From the NCBI RefSeq assembly GCF_900492205.1, contig NZ_UEYQ01000020.1, forward strand, positions 1-61,123: 61,123 nt of DNA, given 5' to 3'. The notes under the pieces were generated by a model, which did no database searches, was not told where the DNA came from, and saw nothing but the letters and a program-made list of their open reading frames with translations. The translations under genes were made by a program, and so were the position numbers. This document shows positions 1 to 8,911 of the stretch, piece by piece; position 1 is the stretch's first letter; the number at the start of each line of letters is the position of its first letter. Origin of the DNA: Ciceribacter sp. T2.26MG-112.2 (GTDB taxonomy: Bacteria; Pseudomonadota; Alphaproteobacteria; Rhizobiales; Rhizobiaceae).

Positions 1-300
1 GGTAATGGCGGTGGTAATGGGGGGGGCAACGGTGGCGGAAACGGAGGTGGGAACGGTGGAGGCAATGGACGCGGAAGCGAATCCCGATCGTCCGGCAAGA
101 CCGAGCGCTCCGTGGCGACAGGGCAGGCGACCGACGCGGTCGACCCCTCGCTTCCCGCTATCGGCTTCCGTAACAAGCGCGGCATAACCGAAGTGGTCGT
201 AAACGGACGATACGTCATGAAGGACGCACGCGGCCGAACGATCGTGAACCGGCTGGCAACTGCCTCAGATCTACGCCGGATAGAAGCGCTCCTCCGGTAG
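1..300 (+). CDS. GNGGG-repeat exported protein, C-terminal part (5' end outside window)
   Basis: Frame 1 is open from the first base and stops at TAG 298-300, so the start lies upstream of the window. The visible 99 residues begin with about five GNGGG repeats, pass through a Ser/Arg-rich linker and end in a roughly 60-residue polar domain containing GITEVVVNGRYVMKD. The same repeat recurs in the exported protein at 2607-3212, but the C-terminal domains differ. I do not recognise a function. By analogy with the second protein it is probably exported, but the signal peptide is not visible here. It converges on the response regulator with a 4-base gap. Confidence 0.7.
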   Translation, partial: GNGGGNGGGNGGGNGGGNGGGNGRGSESRSSGKTERSVATGQATDAVDPSLPAIGFRNKRGITEVVVNGRYVMKDARGRTIVNRLATASDLRRIEALLR

Positions 301-304
301 TCTT

Positions 305-943
305 CTAGGTCTGGCGCGCGTCACGCAGCGCCATTGCCGCTTCGGTGCGATTGGTGACACCGAGCTTGGTCAGGATTTGAGTCATGTGGTGCTTGACAGT
401 CTTTTCCTGCAGATCCAGTTCGATGGCCACGTGCTTGTTGCTCATGCCGACAGCGACCAGTTCGAGCACTTCCATTTCCCGCGGTGTCAGGCTCGCGACG
501 AGCGCGGACTTGCCGGGCATCTCGGTACGGGCGGAGATCAGCCGGGCTGACAGCGTCGGTGCGACATAGCCGTCTCCCGCTGCCACCGTGCGGATAGCGT
601 CGGCAAGTGTCAGTGCCCCCACGCCCTTCAGGACGTAGCCCACCGCGCCACGGGCAAGTGCCGTGGTGACATCTTCGCTCGTCTCCGAAACGGTGAGCAT
701 GACAATCCGCTGCGAGGGTGCGACGTCCAGAACGGCCGGGATTGCCTCAAGGCCGCCGCCCGGCATGGATATGTCCATCAGCAGGACATCCGGCTGCAGG
801 GTCCGGGCTATGCGCACCGCATCGGTACCGGAACTTCCTTCGGCAACAATCTCGAAACCGTCGATCTCCGACAGACTCCGTGTCACACCTTCCCGGAAGA
901 GTGGATGGTCGTCCACGATCGCGACCCGTATCCTCGTGTCCAT
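305..943 (-). CDS. NarL/LuxR-type response regulator
   Basis: A 212-residue protein with an N-terminal receiver (about residues 5-120) and a C-terminal LuxR-type helix-turn-helix (about 145-205). The receiver has the acidic pair in VDDHPLF, the phospho-acceptor Asp in LLMDISMPGG and a Lys in GYVLKGV. The C-terminal domain carries SLTPREMEVLELVAVGMSNK. It follows the histidine kinase at 946-2334 by 2 bases, so the two form one transcription and phosphorelay unit. Targets cannot be read, but the GNGGG-repeat genes on both sides are obvious candidates. The family and its residues are clear. Confidence 0.93.
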   Translation of the reverse strand: MDTRIRVAIVDDHPLFREGVTRSLSEIDGFEIVAEGSSGTDAVRIARTLQPDVLLMDISMPGGGLEAIPAVLDVAPSQRIVMLTVSETSEDVTTALARGAVGYVLKGVGALTLADAIRTVAAGDGYVAPTLSARLISARTEMPGKSALVASLTPREMEVLELVAVGMSNKHVAIELDLQEKTVKHHMTQILTKLGVTNRTEAAMALRDARQT

Positions 944-945
944 GG

Positions 946-2334
946 CTACTTCGTTTCCTCGATCTTCGTCGTCATGCGCAGGACGGTTCCGGCTTGAGAC
1001 GAGGTGATTTCGAATGTTCCGCCGAGGCTTTCGACCCGCTCGCGCAAGCCAGCGAGACCGAGACTGGTCGTACGGACTTGGTTCAAGTCGAAGCCGGATC
1101 CGCGGTCGGCAACTTCGACCATGACGAAGCCGCCCTCGGTGCGTTGGGAGACAGCCTGTCCGATGCCGCCGGCGTGCCGGTAGGCGTTGTTGAGGCCCTC
1201 CTGCACGAAGCGATAGATGCAGATCTTGGCGGCAGGGGAAAGGTGTTCAGGCGGTGTCGAGACCGACAAGTTGACCGACGTGCCTGTCCGCATCCGATGG
1301 GCGCGGATGGCTTCCTGCAAAATGTCGGGCAGGCTTGCACCTTCGATCCGCGGCAGGACGAGGCCGCTGCAAATCGTCCGGATCTCATGCATGGCCTCAT
1401 CGAGACTGGCCTTGATCACGACAAGTTCTTTCCTGCTCGTTTGATCTGACATGGTCGACCTTCGCAGCGCCTCACCGTCGAGGCGCAGGGCGGCATAGGC
1501 AAGAAGCTGGGCCGGACCGTCATGCAGATCCGCCCCGATGCGGCGAAGATACCCTTCGTTGAGCGTCGTTGCTCGTTGTGTGGCCCGCTGCACGCGCTCT
1601 CGCAAGGCTTCGTTCTGCGACAGCGACACCGAAAGCTCCTCGACGCGTTGCTTCAAGGCATGACGCTGGCGCTCGATTGTCCTGCTTCCGCGAAGAACGA
1701 TCGCCGACAAAAGAACGAAGAAGACGAGAGTAAAGGCGGCAACGGCGAACCAGGTGTGCAACCTCGTCCGGAGAAGGCTCTGCTGGAATTCACCCGCTGT
1801 TTCGTGGAACTCGGAGACGGCCACGACCTGTCCCGACCACGGCTGTAGGACCGGATTATAGATCTTCAGGATAGGCAGCGCTGCCTTGCTCTGGTCACCT
1901 TCTTCATCCGCGGCGACGAACCGTGCGACCATCTGGCCGGAAAAGGCTGCCTTCAGCATCTCTTCCAGGACTGGCTTGGTTCCGGTCGCGGCCGGATCGC
2001 TGGCATACAGAACCGTTCCATCCGACCGCCAGAGGCGGAACAGAAGAAGGCGGCCGCCGAGTGCACCTTGCCCGAGAGTCTCATCCAGGGCGCGGGCTGT
2101 CGTATCGTCGAGCGTTTCGTTGCTCTGCATGTCCGGAAGAAGCGGAGCAATCACGCTATCGACATAGAGTGCCGTGGTCGCCGCCGCATTGCTGGTGACG
2201 GTATCCTCGACCCGGTTCGAAATGAAGGTCCCAATTACCGTCATGGCAAAAACCGAAACAGCGCCGCCCATGCCGAGGAACTGCACGGCAAGCGACTTGG
2301 AATTCCAACGGGAGATGAGATTTCTGATGCGCAC
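946..2334 (-). CDS. Membrane-bound sensor histidine kinase (HisKA_3 type)
   Basis: Two membrane segments bracket a periplasmic region of about 150 residues. A coiled-coil linker follows, then a HisKA_3 dimerisation domain with the phospho-accepting His in IGADLHDGPAQLL, and a C-terminal ATPase domain with ADRGSGFD and LGLAGLRERVESLGG. It is the partner of the adjoining NarL-type regulator. The open frame extends to an ATG at 2568, but those 78 extra residues are Pro/Arg/Cys-rich and unlike a kinase N-terminus. I prefer the GTG at 2334, which starts just before the first membrane segment and leaves a promoter region before the divergent gene at 2607. Confidence 0.85.
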   Translation of the reverse strand: MRIRNLISRWNSKSLAVQFLGMGGAVSVFAMTVIGTFISNRVEDTVTSNAAATTALYVDSVIAPLLPDMQSNETLDDTTARALDETLGQGALGGRLLLFRLWRSDGTVLYASDPAATGTKPVLEEMLKAAFSGQMVARFVAADEEGDQSKAALPILKIYNPVLQPWSGQVVAVSEFHETAGEFQQSLLRTRLHTWFAVAAFTLVFFVLLSAIVLRGSRTIERQRHALKQRVEELSVSLSQNEALRERVQRATQRATTLNEGYLRRIGADLHDGPAQLLAYAALRLDGEALRRSTMSDQTSRKELVVIKASLDEAMHEIRTICSGLVLPRIEGASLPDILQEAIRAHRMRTGTSVNLSVSTPPEHLSPAAKICIYRFVQEGLNNAYRHAGGIGQAVSQRTEGGFVMVEVADRGSGFDLNQVRTTSLGLAGLRERVESLGGTFEITSSQAGTVLRMTTKIEETK

Positions 2335-2606
2335 CGGGTGCTCGAGTCGATTGCCGAAAAATGCGGCAAGATGGACGGCCGAGGTTAGGGGAGGTCGCTC
2401 CGACTGGCAAGACCTCAGCCTCTTTTCCGCCCCACATCTCGGCGCTTCCAGACCTTTGAACGGCGAAGGCCCCGGACTTAGGTCCGAGCCAAGGTGGTAT
2501 TGGACGGGGGACGGTACCACGCCAGTGCAGCGACGATTAGTTTTCCAGACCGGTTCGAACCTCCTCAAGAGGGCCGAACTATCTGATCAACTCGAGGAGA
2601 TACCCA

Positions 2607-3212
2607 ATGGCTATCAACAATACGATCGTCCGGACTGTTCTTGCCCTCGGCCTTGCAGTAGCGCCTGCGGCTGCCAGCATGACGGGGTTTGCGGCCGTAG
2701 CCTTTGCAAAGGACGGCAATGGAGGCGGTAACGGCGGCGGCAACGGCGGCGGCAATGGTGGCGGCAATGGTGGGGGCAATGGCGGCGGAAGCGGCAAGTC
2801 CTCGTCCGGGAAATCGAGCGAACATGGCAAATCCACGCAGAAGGCGCAGCGCACCTCCAAAGTGACCGTCGACAACAATGCCGCGAAAACACCCGGGTTG
2901 CGCTCGCTCAATCGAAACTATCGCGCCTACCTCAACTCGAACGATCCGCGCATGACGGCGGTAGCCGCCTATTCATTGGCCTATGCTGAGTTCGAGGCGA
3001 TAAATGGTGTCGACGCAATACCGACCGACCCGGAACTGAGTGATGAAGCCCTGCGGGAAGCGCTTGCCGGCTTTACCAAGGACGGGGTCGTGACAGATAC
3101 GACGCTCGATGAGGCGAAATCCATCCTCGGCGTTGGTCCCGAAGTCGGAACGATCGATCAAATTCGCGAGTCGCTTGCCACGGACGAAAGCGACCTGGAA
3201 TCGACTGAGTAA
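2607..3212 (+). CDS. Exported GNGGG-repeat protein
   Basis: A 201-residue protein with a Sec signal peptide ending near VAFA (about residue 34). A run of GNGGG repeats follows at about 36-60, then a Ser/Lys-rich linker and an acidic helical C-terminal domain of about 120 residues. The ATG has a GAGGAG ribosome site 8-9 bases upstream. It is divergent from the histidine kinase and shares its repeat with the partial protein at 1-300. Flexible Gly/Asn repeats after a signal peptide suggest a periplasmic or surface protein with a spacer segment. I recognise no catalytic domain. The acidic tail ends in LATDESDLESTE. Confidence 0.75.
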   Translation: MAINNTIVRTVLALGLAVAPAAASMTGFAAVAFAKDGNGGGNGGGNGGGNGGGNGGGNGGGSGKSSSGKSSEHGKSTQKAQRTSKVTVDNNAAKTPGLRSLNRNYRAYLNSNDPRMTAVAAYSLAYAEFEAINGVDAIPTDPELSDEALREALAGFTKDGVVTDTTLDEAKSILGVGPEVGTIDQIRESLATDESDLESTE

Positions 3213-3218
3213 TGGCAA

Positions 3219-3255
3219 TGCGGCAACCGTCACCTGCGGTTGCCGCAACTTCTTT
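3219..3255 (+). terminator. Rho-independent terminator after GNGGG gene
   Basis: An 11-bp perfect stem (TGCGGCAACCG / CGGTTGCCGCA) with a 7-base loop is followed by ACTTCTTT. It begins 7 bases after the stop codon at 3212. Confidence 0.8.
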
Positions 3256-3423
3256 GGGAGCGGCTTGCGCCAACCGAACTGGTGTCATCTGAACGATCTT
3301 TCTCTCGAACTTCCTTCGGATAATGGTGGCGACCAAGCCGTAGTAGTTCCGCAACGGCTATGATCGAATTAGACATCGGCTGCGACATGTGCGAGGCTCC
3401 ACCAAAGCAGCGAGGAATGTCCA

Positions 3424-3657
3424 ATGACCATAATCGCGATGGATGACCAATCGACATTAGTTCAGAACGCGGTTCAGAGAATCCTCAAAGATCACCACTA
3501 CGGAGAAACTCCGGATCTTGCGAAAAATGCGATAGAACTCATTGTCCGCCTGTACGATAGCGGGATCAATGACGAAGATGATCTAGTCGAGCTCGCCGCA
3601 TTGAGTGGTGGTAAGCCGCTGGACGAGAGCTTTGGGACGGCTACGCTCCTCCCCTGA
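3424..3657 (+). CDS. Small hypothetical protein
   Basis: A 77-residue acidic protein (MTIIAMDDQSTL...). It appears helical, with DLAKNAIELIVRLYDSGINDEDDLVELA, reported here only by its ends, and no signal peptide or membrane segment. Upstream GAGGAATGTCCAATG supplies a possible ribosome site. It stands alone between the terminator at 3219 and the convergent GFA-family gene. I do not recognise the family. Codon use looks like that of its neighbours. Confidence 0.5.
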   Translation: MTIIAMDDQSTLVQNAVQRILKDHHYGETPDLAKNAIELIVRLYDSGINDEDDLVELAALSGGKPLDESFGTATLLP

Positions 3658-3787
3658 ACAGGGACAGGACGCCAGGGACTGTAGTAGACAGCGGCGCTCG
3701 TGTCGGCACCGAGGCCCTGTAATCTCGGCTCTTCATTGTCGTGCTAATATTGCTGCCCGTTGCATGGCTTCTGGGGATTGGCTCTTG

Positions 3788-4201
3788 TCACTGGGCCCGC
3801 TTGGCATGCTCTACCAACGCTAGGCCTGTGCCACTCAAGGCGTGACGGTCACATGTGAACTGGGCGAAGGTCGGTTTGAAACGAGAGGGATCGTCGAGCG
3901 TACCTGCATAAATCGTGACAATCTCGGGCGCATGATCGGGCAGGCCAAAAAGCAAGCTGCCACAATCAGTGCAGAAGTTGCGCACTGTCGGACTGCCGCT
4001 GCCGCCGGTACTGGTAAAGGACCGGAGAGGCCCATGGGCGGAAAAGCCACTTCTTCGCATCACCAGGACCGGCAATCCCGCTGCGCCGGACGCTCGCTGA
4101 CAATCGCGACAGTGGCAGATGAGGCTCGCCTCGGGTTCGCCAATTGCCTGATAGGAGCATTTCCTACACAAACAGGTACCGGTCCAATTCTTACGAGACA
4201 T
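3788..4201 (-). CDS. GFA-family zinc-binding protein
   Basis: A 137-residue protein of the glutathione-dependent formaldehyde-activating (GFA, CENP-V-like) family. The family's Cys ligands are all visible: CLCRKC at 10-15, CHCRDCQRASGA at 29-40 and CTDCGS at 77-82. Despite the name, many members have no shown role in formaldehyde metabolism, so a specific reaction is not assigned. The frame opens at a TTG at 4216, but the ATG at 4201 has GGAGG 8 bases upstream and gives the usual family length. It appears monocistronic. Confidence 0.85.
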   Translation of the reverse strand: MSRKNWTGTCLCRKCSYQAIGEPEASLICHCRDCQRASGAAGLPVLVMRRSGFSAHGPLRSFTSTGGSGSPTVRNFCTDCGSLLFGLPDHAPEIVTIYAGTLDDPSRFKPTFAQFTCDRHALSGTGLALVEHAKRAQ

Positions 4202-4541
4202 CTTGCTTCCCTCCAAAAATCCATGAAGTTATAGATGCAGCGTGGATTTGGAAGAGCATCTATCAGACCTGTGGGGTTAACTTCGGGCTGATCTAAGATC
4301 CAGCAACAGACGCTTGGGATTTCTGCTTCCGAGATAGTCGCTTTGCCCCGCGGACAGCCAACTTCCACATCTTCCAATGGTGTGTTGCCGATCTGCTGGC
4401 CATTCCGCATGGACGTTCATCTGGAAATCACAAGCGTCAGCATCGCATCGCTGCAAAACCGGCCTGTTTCCGCTGGGAACTGTCAATTAGTATTCGGCCT
4501 AGAACCATGGATCAGAAGAAGTGCGGGCCAAAGGACGATGA
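4202..4541. other. Intergenic stretch, no gene recognised
   Basis: About 340 bases between the GFA gene and the nuclease pseudogene. The short ORFs here are shadows without ribosome sites or family resemblance. Confidence 0.5.
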
Positions 4542-4879
4542 ATGAAGACGATTTTTGCGGCCGCCGGATTTTTGATCACGCTCGCGTCGGCGCACGCCGT
4601 CTCGGCGGCCACGATCCGCGTGATCGATGGCGACACCGTCGTAATCAGCGTCGACACGATCCGCATACTCGACATGGACACGCCGAAGATCCACCACGCT
4701 CAGGCGACGCAGAACGTGGGCTTGGCCTGGTTACCAAGGGTCGGCCTGAGGTGCTGCTTTCTACCGACGGGCGAACGCTCGCCGAACTCTCGGTAGGGAA
4801 TAGGGATCTCGGAGATATCCTCGTCGCCGAGGGCCTGGCGCGGCGCTGGACCGGCAAGCGCCAGCCATGGTGCGACTGA
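4542..4879 (+). pseudogene. Frameshifted staphylococcal-nuclease-like (thermonuclease) gene
   Basis: The 5' part encodes a signal peptide and the SNase N-terminus (ATIRVIDGDTVVI, then IRILDMDTPKI). Near 4690 the homology moves to another frame, which reads SGDAERGLGLVTKG, then DGRTLAELSVGNRDLGDIL and ends with the family C-terminus GLARRWTGKRQPWC at 4879. Between LLST and DGRTLA about 10-14 residues of the usual catalytic region are also missing. A frameshift plus an internal deletion indicates decay, although one indel could be a sequencing error. Intact homologues are small exported nucleases common in rhizobial accessory regions. Confidence 0.75.
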
Positions 4880-4976
4880 CAAAGGGCCATTGACTCTTCC
4901 TGCAGTGAGAACATATTGAGAACGAAAGCGAGGCGGCCGCTTTCGAATGCAATGCTGTTTTACGAGGACTTGAGCC

Positions 4977-5183
4977 ATGCACGCCGAACGCCAATCGCCC
5001 GAGATCACTCCCGAGGATCCCGTTAACGCCGCCCTCGCCTGGCACCAGGGCGACCCGCGCGCCACGATTGCCACGCTGATCGAGGACTGCCGGCATCTGC
5101 GCCGGCAACTGGCGTTGACCGAAGGCGCAATGAGCCGGGGTATGACGCGCGGCTGGACGCCGAGTTACGACCGGAGTGAGTAG
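4977..5183 (+). CDS. Small hypothetical protein, paired with the next gene
   Basis: A 68-residue soluble protein (MHAERQSPEITPEDP...) with a helical middle (ATIATLIEDCRHLRRQLAL). It ends 2 bases before the start of the 5186-5527 gene, so the two are probably co-transcribed. I recall small proteins of this kind in rhizobia near SRAP and nuclease genes, but I cannot name a family. The start is the first ATG of the frame and has only a weak upstream purine run (GGACTTGAGCC). Confidence 0.55.
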   Translation: MHAERQSPEITPEDPVNAALAWHQGDPRATIATLIEDCRHLRRQLALTEGAMSRGMTRGWTPSYDRSE

Positions 5184-5185
5184 CC

Positions 5186-5527
5186 ATGCCGGCTCTCAAC
5201 TATCGTGGGCGGGCGCATCCCTATCTTGAGGCGAAGATCCCGACGCTGGGGGAAGCCGACAAGCTCGGTCAGTTCGTCCGCGTCGGCTGCCTGCGCTGCA
5301 AGTTGATCCGCTTCTACCGACCGAACGACATCCGCATCCTGATCGGCGAGAACATCCATGTCCTGCATCTGCAGGGCAAGTTCCGATGCGAACAGTGCGG
5401 ATCGAAGGAACATATGGCCGTCGAGTTCAAGACCATGATGGCGAACGAGATCCCGGGGCTTGTCGTACGCGAGCTGGTCGAGACCAGGTGGGTGAAAAAG
5501 CCGGTCTGGCGCGACAGGAAACTTTGA
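5186..5527 (+). CDS. Hypothetical protein with two CxxC pairs
   Basis: A 113-residue protein with CLRC (about residue 35) and CEQC (about residue 71). This spacing could bind one zinc ion. Between the pairs lies a basic/aromatic stretch with KLIRFYRPNDIRIL. It has no signal peptide. A zinc-ribbon-like nucleic-acid or adaptor role is plausible but is inference. It follows the 68-residue gene by 2 bases and lies about 750 bases before the SRAP gene. I do not recognise a named family. Confidence 0.6.
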   Translation: MPALNYRGRAHPYLEAKIPTLGEADKLGQFVRVGCLRCKLIRFYRPNDIRILIGENIHVLHLQGKFRCEQCGSKEHMAVEFKTMMANEIPGLVVRELVETRWVKKPVWRDRKL

Positions 5528-5689
5528 GCGAGGCTATCTGAAACCTTGGGGTATTTCTGGCGATTGCCCTACCAATGGATCGCGAGGCGCACGACGAATA
5601 CCTGTACCCTTAGCGTGCCAGAAACAGTCAGCGTACGCACTCGACTCCCTCTTTGGTTGTGGCATGATCCCCAGATTGGGGGAACTGGA

Positions 5690-6121
5690 ATGGGAATCAT
5701 ACAATCGGTGCGGCGAGGCCTCACAGCCTTGCTCGTATTGGCGCTTGCGAGCTGCACGACGACTCAGGCACAATTCGACAAAAATCCGAAAGCGGTCGAC
5801 AAGGCGTCTCTCTGCAGAACCTATCTGGAGAGCTATGACCAGTTGTTTCGGGAGCGAATTTCAGTCGAGTTGGCGAGCCGTGGCGTACCTGCATACGAGT
5901 GCCCACGGATAGTGCAGGCGCAGAACCAAGCGGCCTTGGCCTTGGCGGCCGTTGCACTCGTGGGGACTGCCGTTGCCGTGTGCGCGAACAACAATTGTGG
6001 TGGTGGCTATTATCGACCAGCGCCAGTCTATCGCGGCAATTGCCAGTACGCTTGGCAGTACGACTCGATGGGCCGGCAATGTGGTGCGAGAGCCGCCTCA
6101 GTTAGACCAGGCGGTTGGTGA
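5690..6121 (+). CDS. Small putative lipoprotein
   Basis: A 143-residue protein starting at the ATG at 5690, which has TTGGGGGAACTGGA just upstream. The longer frame from 5546 has no ribosome site. The N-terminus is a lipoprotein signal with lipobox LALASC, so the mature protein would begin at Cys with CTTTQAQF. A hydrophobic Ala/Val segment at about 87-103 is followed by a Cys/Gly/Tyr-rich tail with [11 protein letters not shown]. The overall design is that of a small envelope lipoprotein. No function is recognised. Confidence 0.65.
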   Translation: MGIIQSVRRGLTALLVLALASCTTTQAQFDKNPKAVDKASLCRTYLESYDQLFRERISVELASRGVPAYECPRIVQAQNQAALALAAVALVGTAVAVCANNNCGGGYYRPAPVYRGNCQYAWQYDSMGRQCGARAASVRPGGW

Positions 6122-6284
6122 CATCGGTCGCCAACCTGCAGATTACGCGGGCACACAGATCCGTCAGGCCTTGTCACCATTCGTCTTCATCGATCTGGAT
6201 CAGGGCTTGGCTTTTCGTGCTTGCCAGGGCGTTGAACTGGTCCAAGTATATAGACTTGGTCAAAGCAGTGCGGGAACGCCGGGT

Positions 6285-7007
6285 ATGTGCAATCTCTACA
6301 ACGTCACCACCAACCAGGAGGCGATCCGCGCCTTCACCCGCGCCATGGTCGACAATCTCGGCAACCTCGAGCCGTCGCTTGATGTCTATCCCGACCGGAT
6401 GGCGCCGATCGTGCGCAACACGCCGGCCGGCCGCGAACTGGCAAGCGTGCGCTGGGGCCTGCCCTCGTCTCGGCAGGCGCTCTTCCAGGCGGCCTCGAAG
6501 CGCGCCGACAAGCTCCGGGAAAAGGGCAAGGACGTCGACTTCGACGAGTTGTTGAAGATGGAGCCGGACGGCGGCACGACCAATGTGCGCAACACCGCAA
6601 GCAAGCACTGGACGCGCTGGCTTGGGGTCGAACACCGCTGCCTTGTTCCGGTTACCCGCTTCGCCGAGCCGGATCCTGCCAGCAAAGTTGAGGGTGGCCG
6701 GACGCCGAATGCCTGGTTCGCCCGCAACGAGGATCAACCGCTGATGTGCTTCGCCGGGATTTGGCTGCAGCAATGGGAGAGCGTGCGCAAGGTCAAGGAA
6801 GGTCTGGTCAAGGCAGACCTCTTCGCCTTCCTGACGTGCGAGCCGAACGCCGTCGTGGCGCCGATTCATCCGAAGGCCATGCCGGTGTTGCTGACCGAGC
6901 CGGAGGAAATCGAGATGTGGATGACGGCGCCATGGGACGAGGCAAAGGCGCTGCAACGACCCTTGCCAGAGGATCGGCTGGTTCTGCTTCCGACAGCAGT
7001 GGATTGA
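6285..7007 (+). CDS. SOS response-associated peptidase (SRAP/YedK family)
   Basis: A 240-residue SRAP-domain protein. The start at 6285 is chosen because it places the catalytic Cys at position 2 (MCNLYNVT). SRAP proteins use this residue, after Met removal, to crosslink to abasic sites in single-stranded DNA. Family blocks follow: [19 protein letters not shown], the [10 protein letters not shown] region, [13 protein letters not shown] with the active-site Glu, and [20 protein letters not shown] with the conserved His. It acts in DNA damage tolerance in the cytoplasm. Frames upstream of 6285 belong to the lipoprotein gene read in another phase. A terminator follows at 7110. Confidence 0.9.
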   Translation: MCNLYNVTTNQEAIRAFTRAMVDNLGNLEPSLDVYPDRMAPIVRNTPAGRELASVRWGLPSSRQALFQAASKRADKLREKGKDVDFDELLKMEPDGGTTNVRNTASKHWTRWLGVEHRCLVPVTRFAEPDPASKVEGGRTPNAWFARNEDQPLMCFAGIWLQQWESVRKVKEGLVKADLFAFLTCEPNAVVAPIHPKAMPVLLTEPEEIEMWMTAPWDEAKALQRPLPEDRLVLLPTAVD

Positions 7008-7109
7008 CCCTTCAATATCCGGGGATGACCAAAGCCCTTTGCCATGGCATTCTGATCTTGCCGGCCGACCCATCCCTACCCAGCCCTGGCCGGCGAATTG
7101 ACCCCGGAA

Positions 7110-7140
7110 ACCCTCGCCTTCCTCGGAGGCGGGGGTTTTT
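7110..7140 (+). terminator. Rho-independent terminator
   Basis: CCCTCGCC, a 9-base loop, then GGCGGGGG and five T. It is an 8-bp stem with one G-T pair, about 100 bases after the SRAP stop codon. Confidence 0.7.
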
Positions 7141-7181
7141 CGTGGATGGGGAGGGCCCTTGATAGCAGTTCACGAAGCGAT

Positions 7182-7511
7182 ATGCTGGGCATGGGCATAC
7201 AAAGCGAGATCGCGGCACCCGAAAGCGAGAAGAACCGTCCGGACCGTCACCTCTCCTGCCAGGAGGCGATCGAGCCAGCCTTCCAGGCAGTGGCCGAGAT
7301 GGCCAGACGATCGGAATGGAGCACGGGCGAATTCGCTGCCGCCCTTGTCGATCTGGCTGACAACCACATGCTGGCTCTGGCCGCGAAGAGAGACCGACCG
7401 GCAAATCGAGGAAGCCAAACATTGAGGTTTGCACTGTTCGCCCTGCTGATCCTGCTCGCTGTCGTCACCATGGCCAGCATGGTCATGCGCTTTTGGGAAT
7501 TGACCCACTGA
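7182..7511 (+). CDS. Hypothetical small membrane protein
   Basis: A 109-residue protein with a soluble helical part (CQEAIEPAFQAVAEMARR, then AALVDLADNHMLALA) and one C-terminal membrane segment (about residues 81-103). A single C-terminal anchor implies an inner-membrane protein with its bulk in the cytoplasm. The ATG at 7182 or the one at 7191 could be the start. The frame extends to 7098, but that part overlaps the terminator. I do not recognise a family name. Confidence 0.5.
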   Translation: MLGMGIQSEIAAPESEKNRPDRHLSCQEAIEPAFQAVAEMARRSEWSTGEFAAALVDLADNHMLALAAKRDRPANRGSQTLRFALFALLILLAVVTMASMVMRFWELTH

Positions 7512-8177
7512 TCTCAGTGACAGTGGACTGATCCCGTTGCCTTTTCCATATGGCAACACTGCCCGGGCGGCGAATTCTTGCGGCAGCCACCCCCATGAGC
7601 AGTTGCTGGCGTAGACAGGATGACGGCCAATAAAGCAAACATTGCAGTGCGAACGATGTTCATGTCTTCCCCCTCCAAATTGGAGAAGCTATCAACCCAC
7701 CGTCGTCAGTCTACCCTTTATTTCAGTGGTATTCGCGGAACACAAAAATGCCGCCTCATATATCGCAAAGGCGCCAAGGCGATCAGACTTGTCAGCCCCT
7801 TTGCGGCTTGGGATGCCGATGTCGACCACGATATGCAACCATGACCGACATGCAGAATTGCGCCTTCATCTCGGACGTCGGACAGATGTCGGACCTTCCC
7901 AAAAGCGGTCATTGATGTCTTCGACGATCTGTGTTGCGAGGCCCAAGGGTAGCCCCGACCTGAAGATACCGCTGGACAGCCACCGATGACCGGCTTTGGC
8001 TGAGCGACCGCCAGCAAACCGCAGGCCTTCTTCCTCGTCTGGCAACGCAATCTCAGCCGCCACGGTTTCTCATTGTCCAGTCCAGCTAACCAGCGTGACG
8101 AGAATTGAGCGTCTACCGCGGGCCAATGCAGGGACGTAACTTCTTGATTGTTCATTGAAACAGGAAAGGAAGCCAAG
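7512..8177. other. Intergenic stretch, no gene recognised
   Basis: About 665 bases with only short overlapping ORFs on both strands. None has a convincing ribosome site or a recognisable family. Confidence 0.45.
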
Positions 8178-8741
8178 ATGAAAATGACCATTTGTTTGAT
8201 CGCAGCGTTCGCGGCCGGAGCATCTGCAACTCCGGTGCTGGCGCAGGTTGATGCCGCTTGCCCTCAGGAAGGTCCAGATGCACCGCTGGCCCTGCATGAG
8301 GAGTGGATCATGCAAGGATGGGAGCGGCACGAAGGAGACCCGGCTTTCGTCTTCTCCAAGGAGATGTCAAAATTCTATGACCTGGAAAATCCGCAGGGCG
8401 TGTTCTGGGACAACTTCGCTCCTGGCGACACCCAACTCTTCACTGATGCCTCCGTGTATGGAGCCAATTGGGAAGGTCACGTCAACGCGTCCCGATCAAT
8501 CCGCCATGGTATGACAGACGCAAACCACGCCGCTGTTGGCCGAGACACCGCGTCCTCCGCTATCGGTTTTGTCGGTCGCATTGAAGCGCTGAAGGGCAAG
8601 GTGGTCGCCTTCGATGCGCGCTCTCAACTGGGCTGGTCCTGTGTCGAGGGCACCTGGAAGATCAAGCACGAGCTGAACTACGCCTGGATCGTCGAACCGG
8701 AAACGATTGAGCCGATCCTTGGGAAACGTTTGCAGCACTGA
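8178..8741 (+). CDS. Exported NTF2/SnoaL-like protein
   Basis: A 187-residue protein with a Sec signal peptide (MKMTICLIAAFAAGASATPV, cleavage after VLAQ). A nuclear-transport-factor-2-like fold follows: an initial helix, then a beta-rich cone with WKIKHELNYAWI near the end. Such domains can be ligand-binding or catalytic, and nothing here fixes the substrate. The start at 8178 is preferred over 8148 because AGGAAGCCAAG precedes it and it begins the signal peptide directly. It ends before a strong terminator at 8825 and converges on the LysR gene. Confidence 0.7.
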   Translation: MKMTICLIAAFAAGASATPVLAQVDAACPQEGPDAPLALHEEWIMQGWERHEGDPAFVFSKEMSKFYDLENPQGVFWDNFAPGDTQLFTDASVYGANWEGHVNASRSIRHGMTDANHAAVGRDTASSAIGFVGRIEALKGKVVAFDARSQLGWSCVEGTWKIKHELNYAWIVEPETIEPILGKRLQH

Positions 8742-8824
8742 GCTTTGCGGGCGCAGTATGGTGCACTTGGCAGTTTCTGAGCAGGATGTGCCGTCACATA
8801 AACACAGGCATTCAGGTCTGACCG

Positions 8825-8858
8825 GCGGGGTGGTTTTGGAGCCGCCCCGCTTCTTTTG
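8825..8858 (+). terminator. Rho-independent terminator
   Basis: A 9-bp stem GCGGGGTGG / CCGCCCCGC with one G-T pair and loop TTTTGGAG, followed by TTCTTTTG. Confidence 0.75.
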
Positions 8859-8911
8859 TGTTTCAAGTTCCGCATAGAACTGAAGCCATGGAAGGCAAAC
8901 GAGCTCTCACG

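Noticed and set aside
1..70. Repeat array in DNA at the left edge, possible CRISPR or satellite
   Set aside because: The repeats are in frame and encode GNGGG units of a protein; there are no spacers.
2335..2568. 78-residue N-terminal extension of the histidine kinase
   Set aside because: Composition is unlike the family and it would leave almost no promoter space before the divergent gene.
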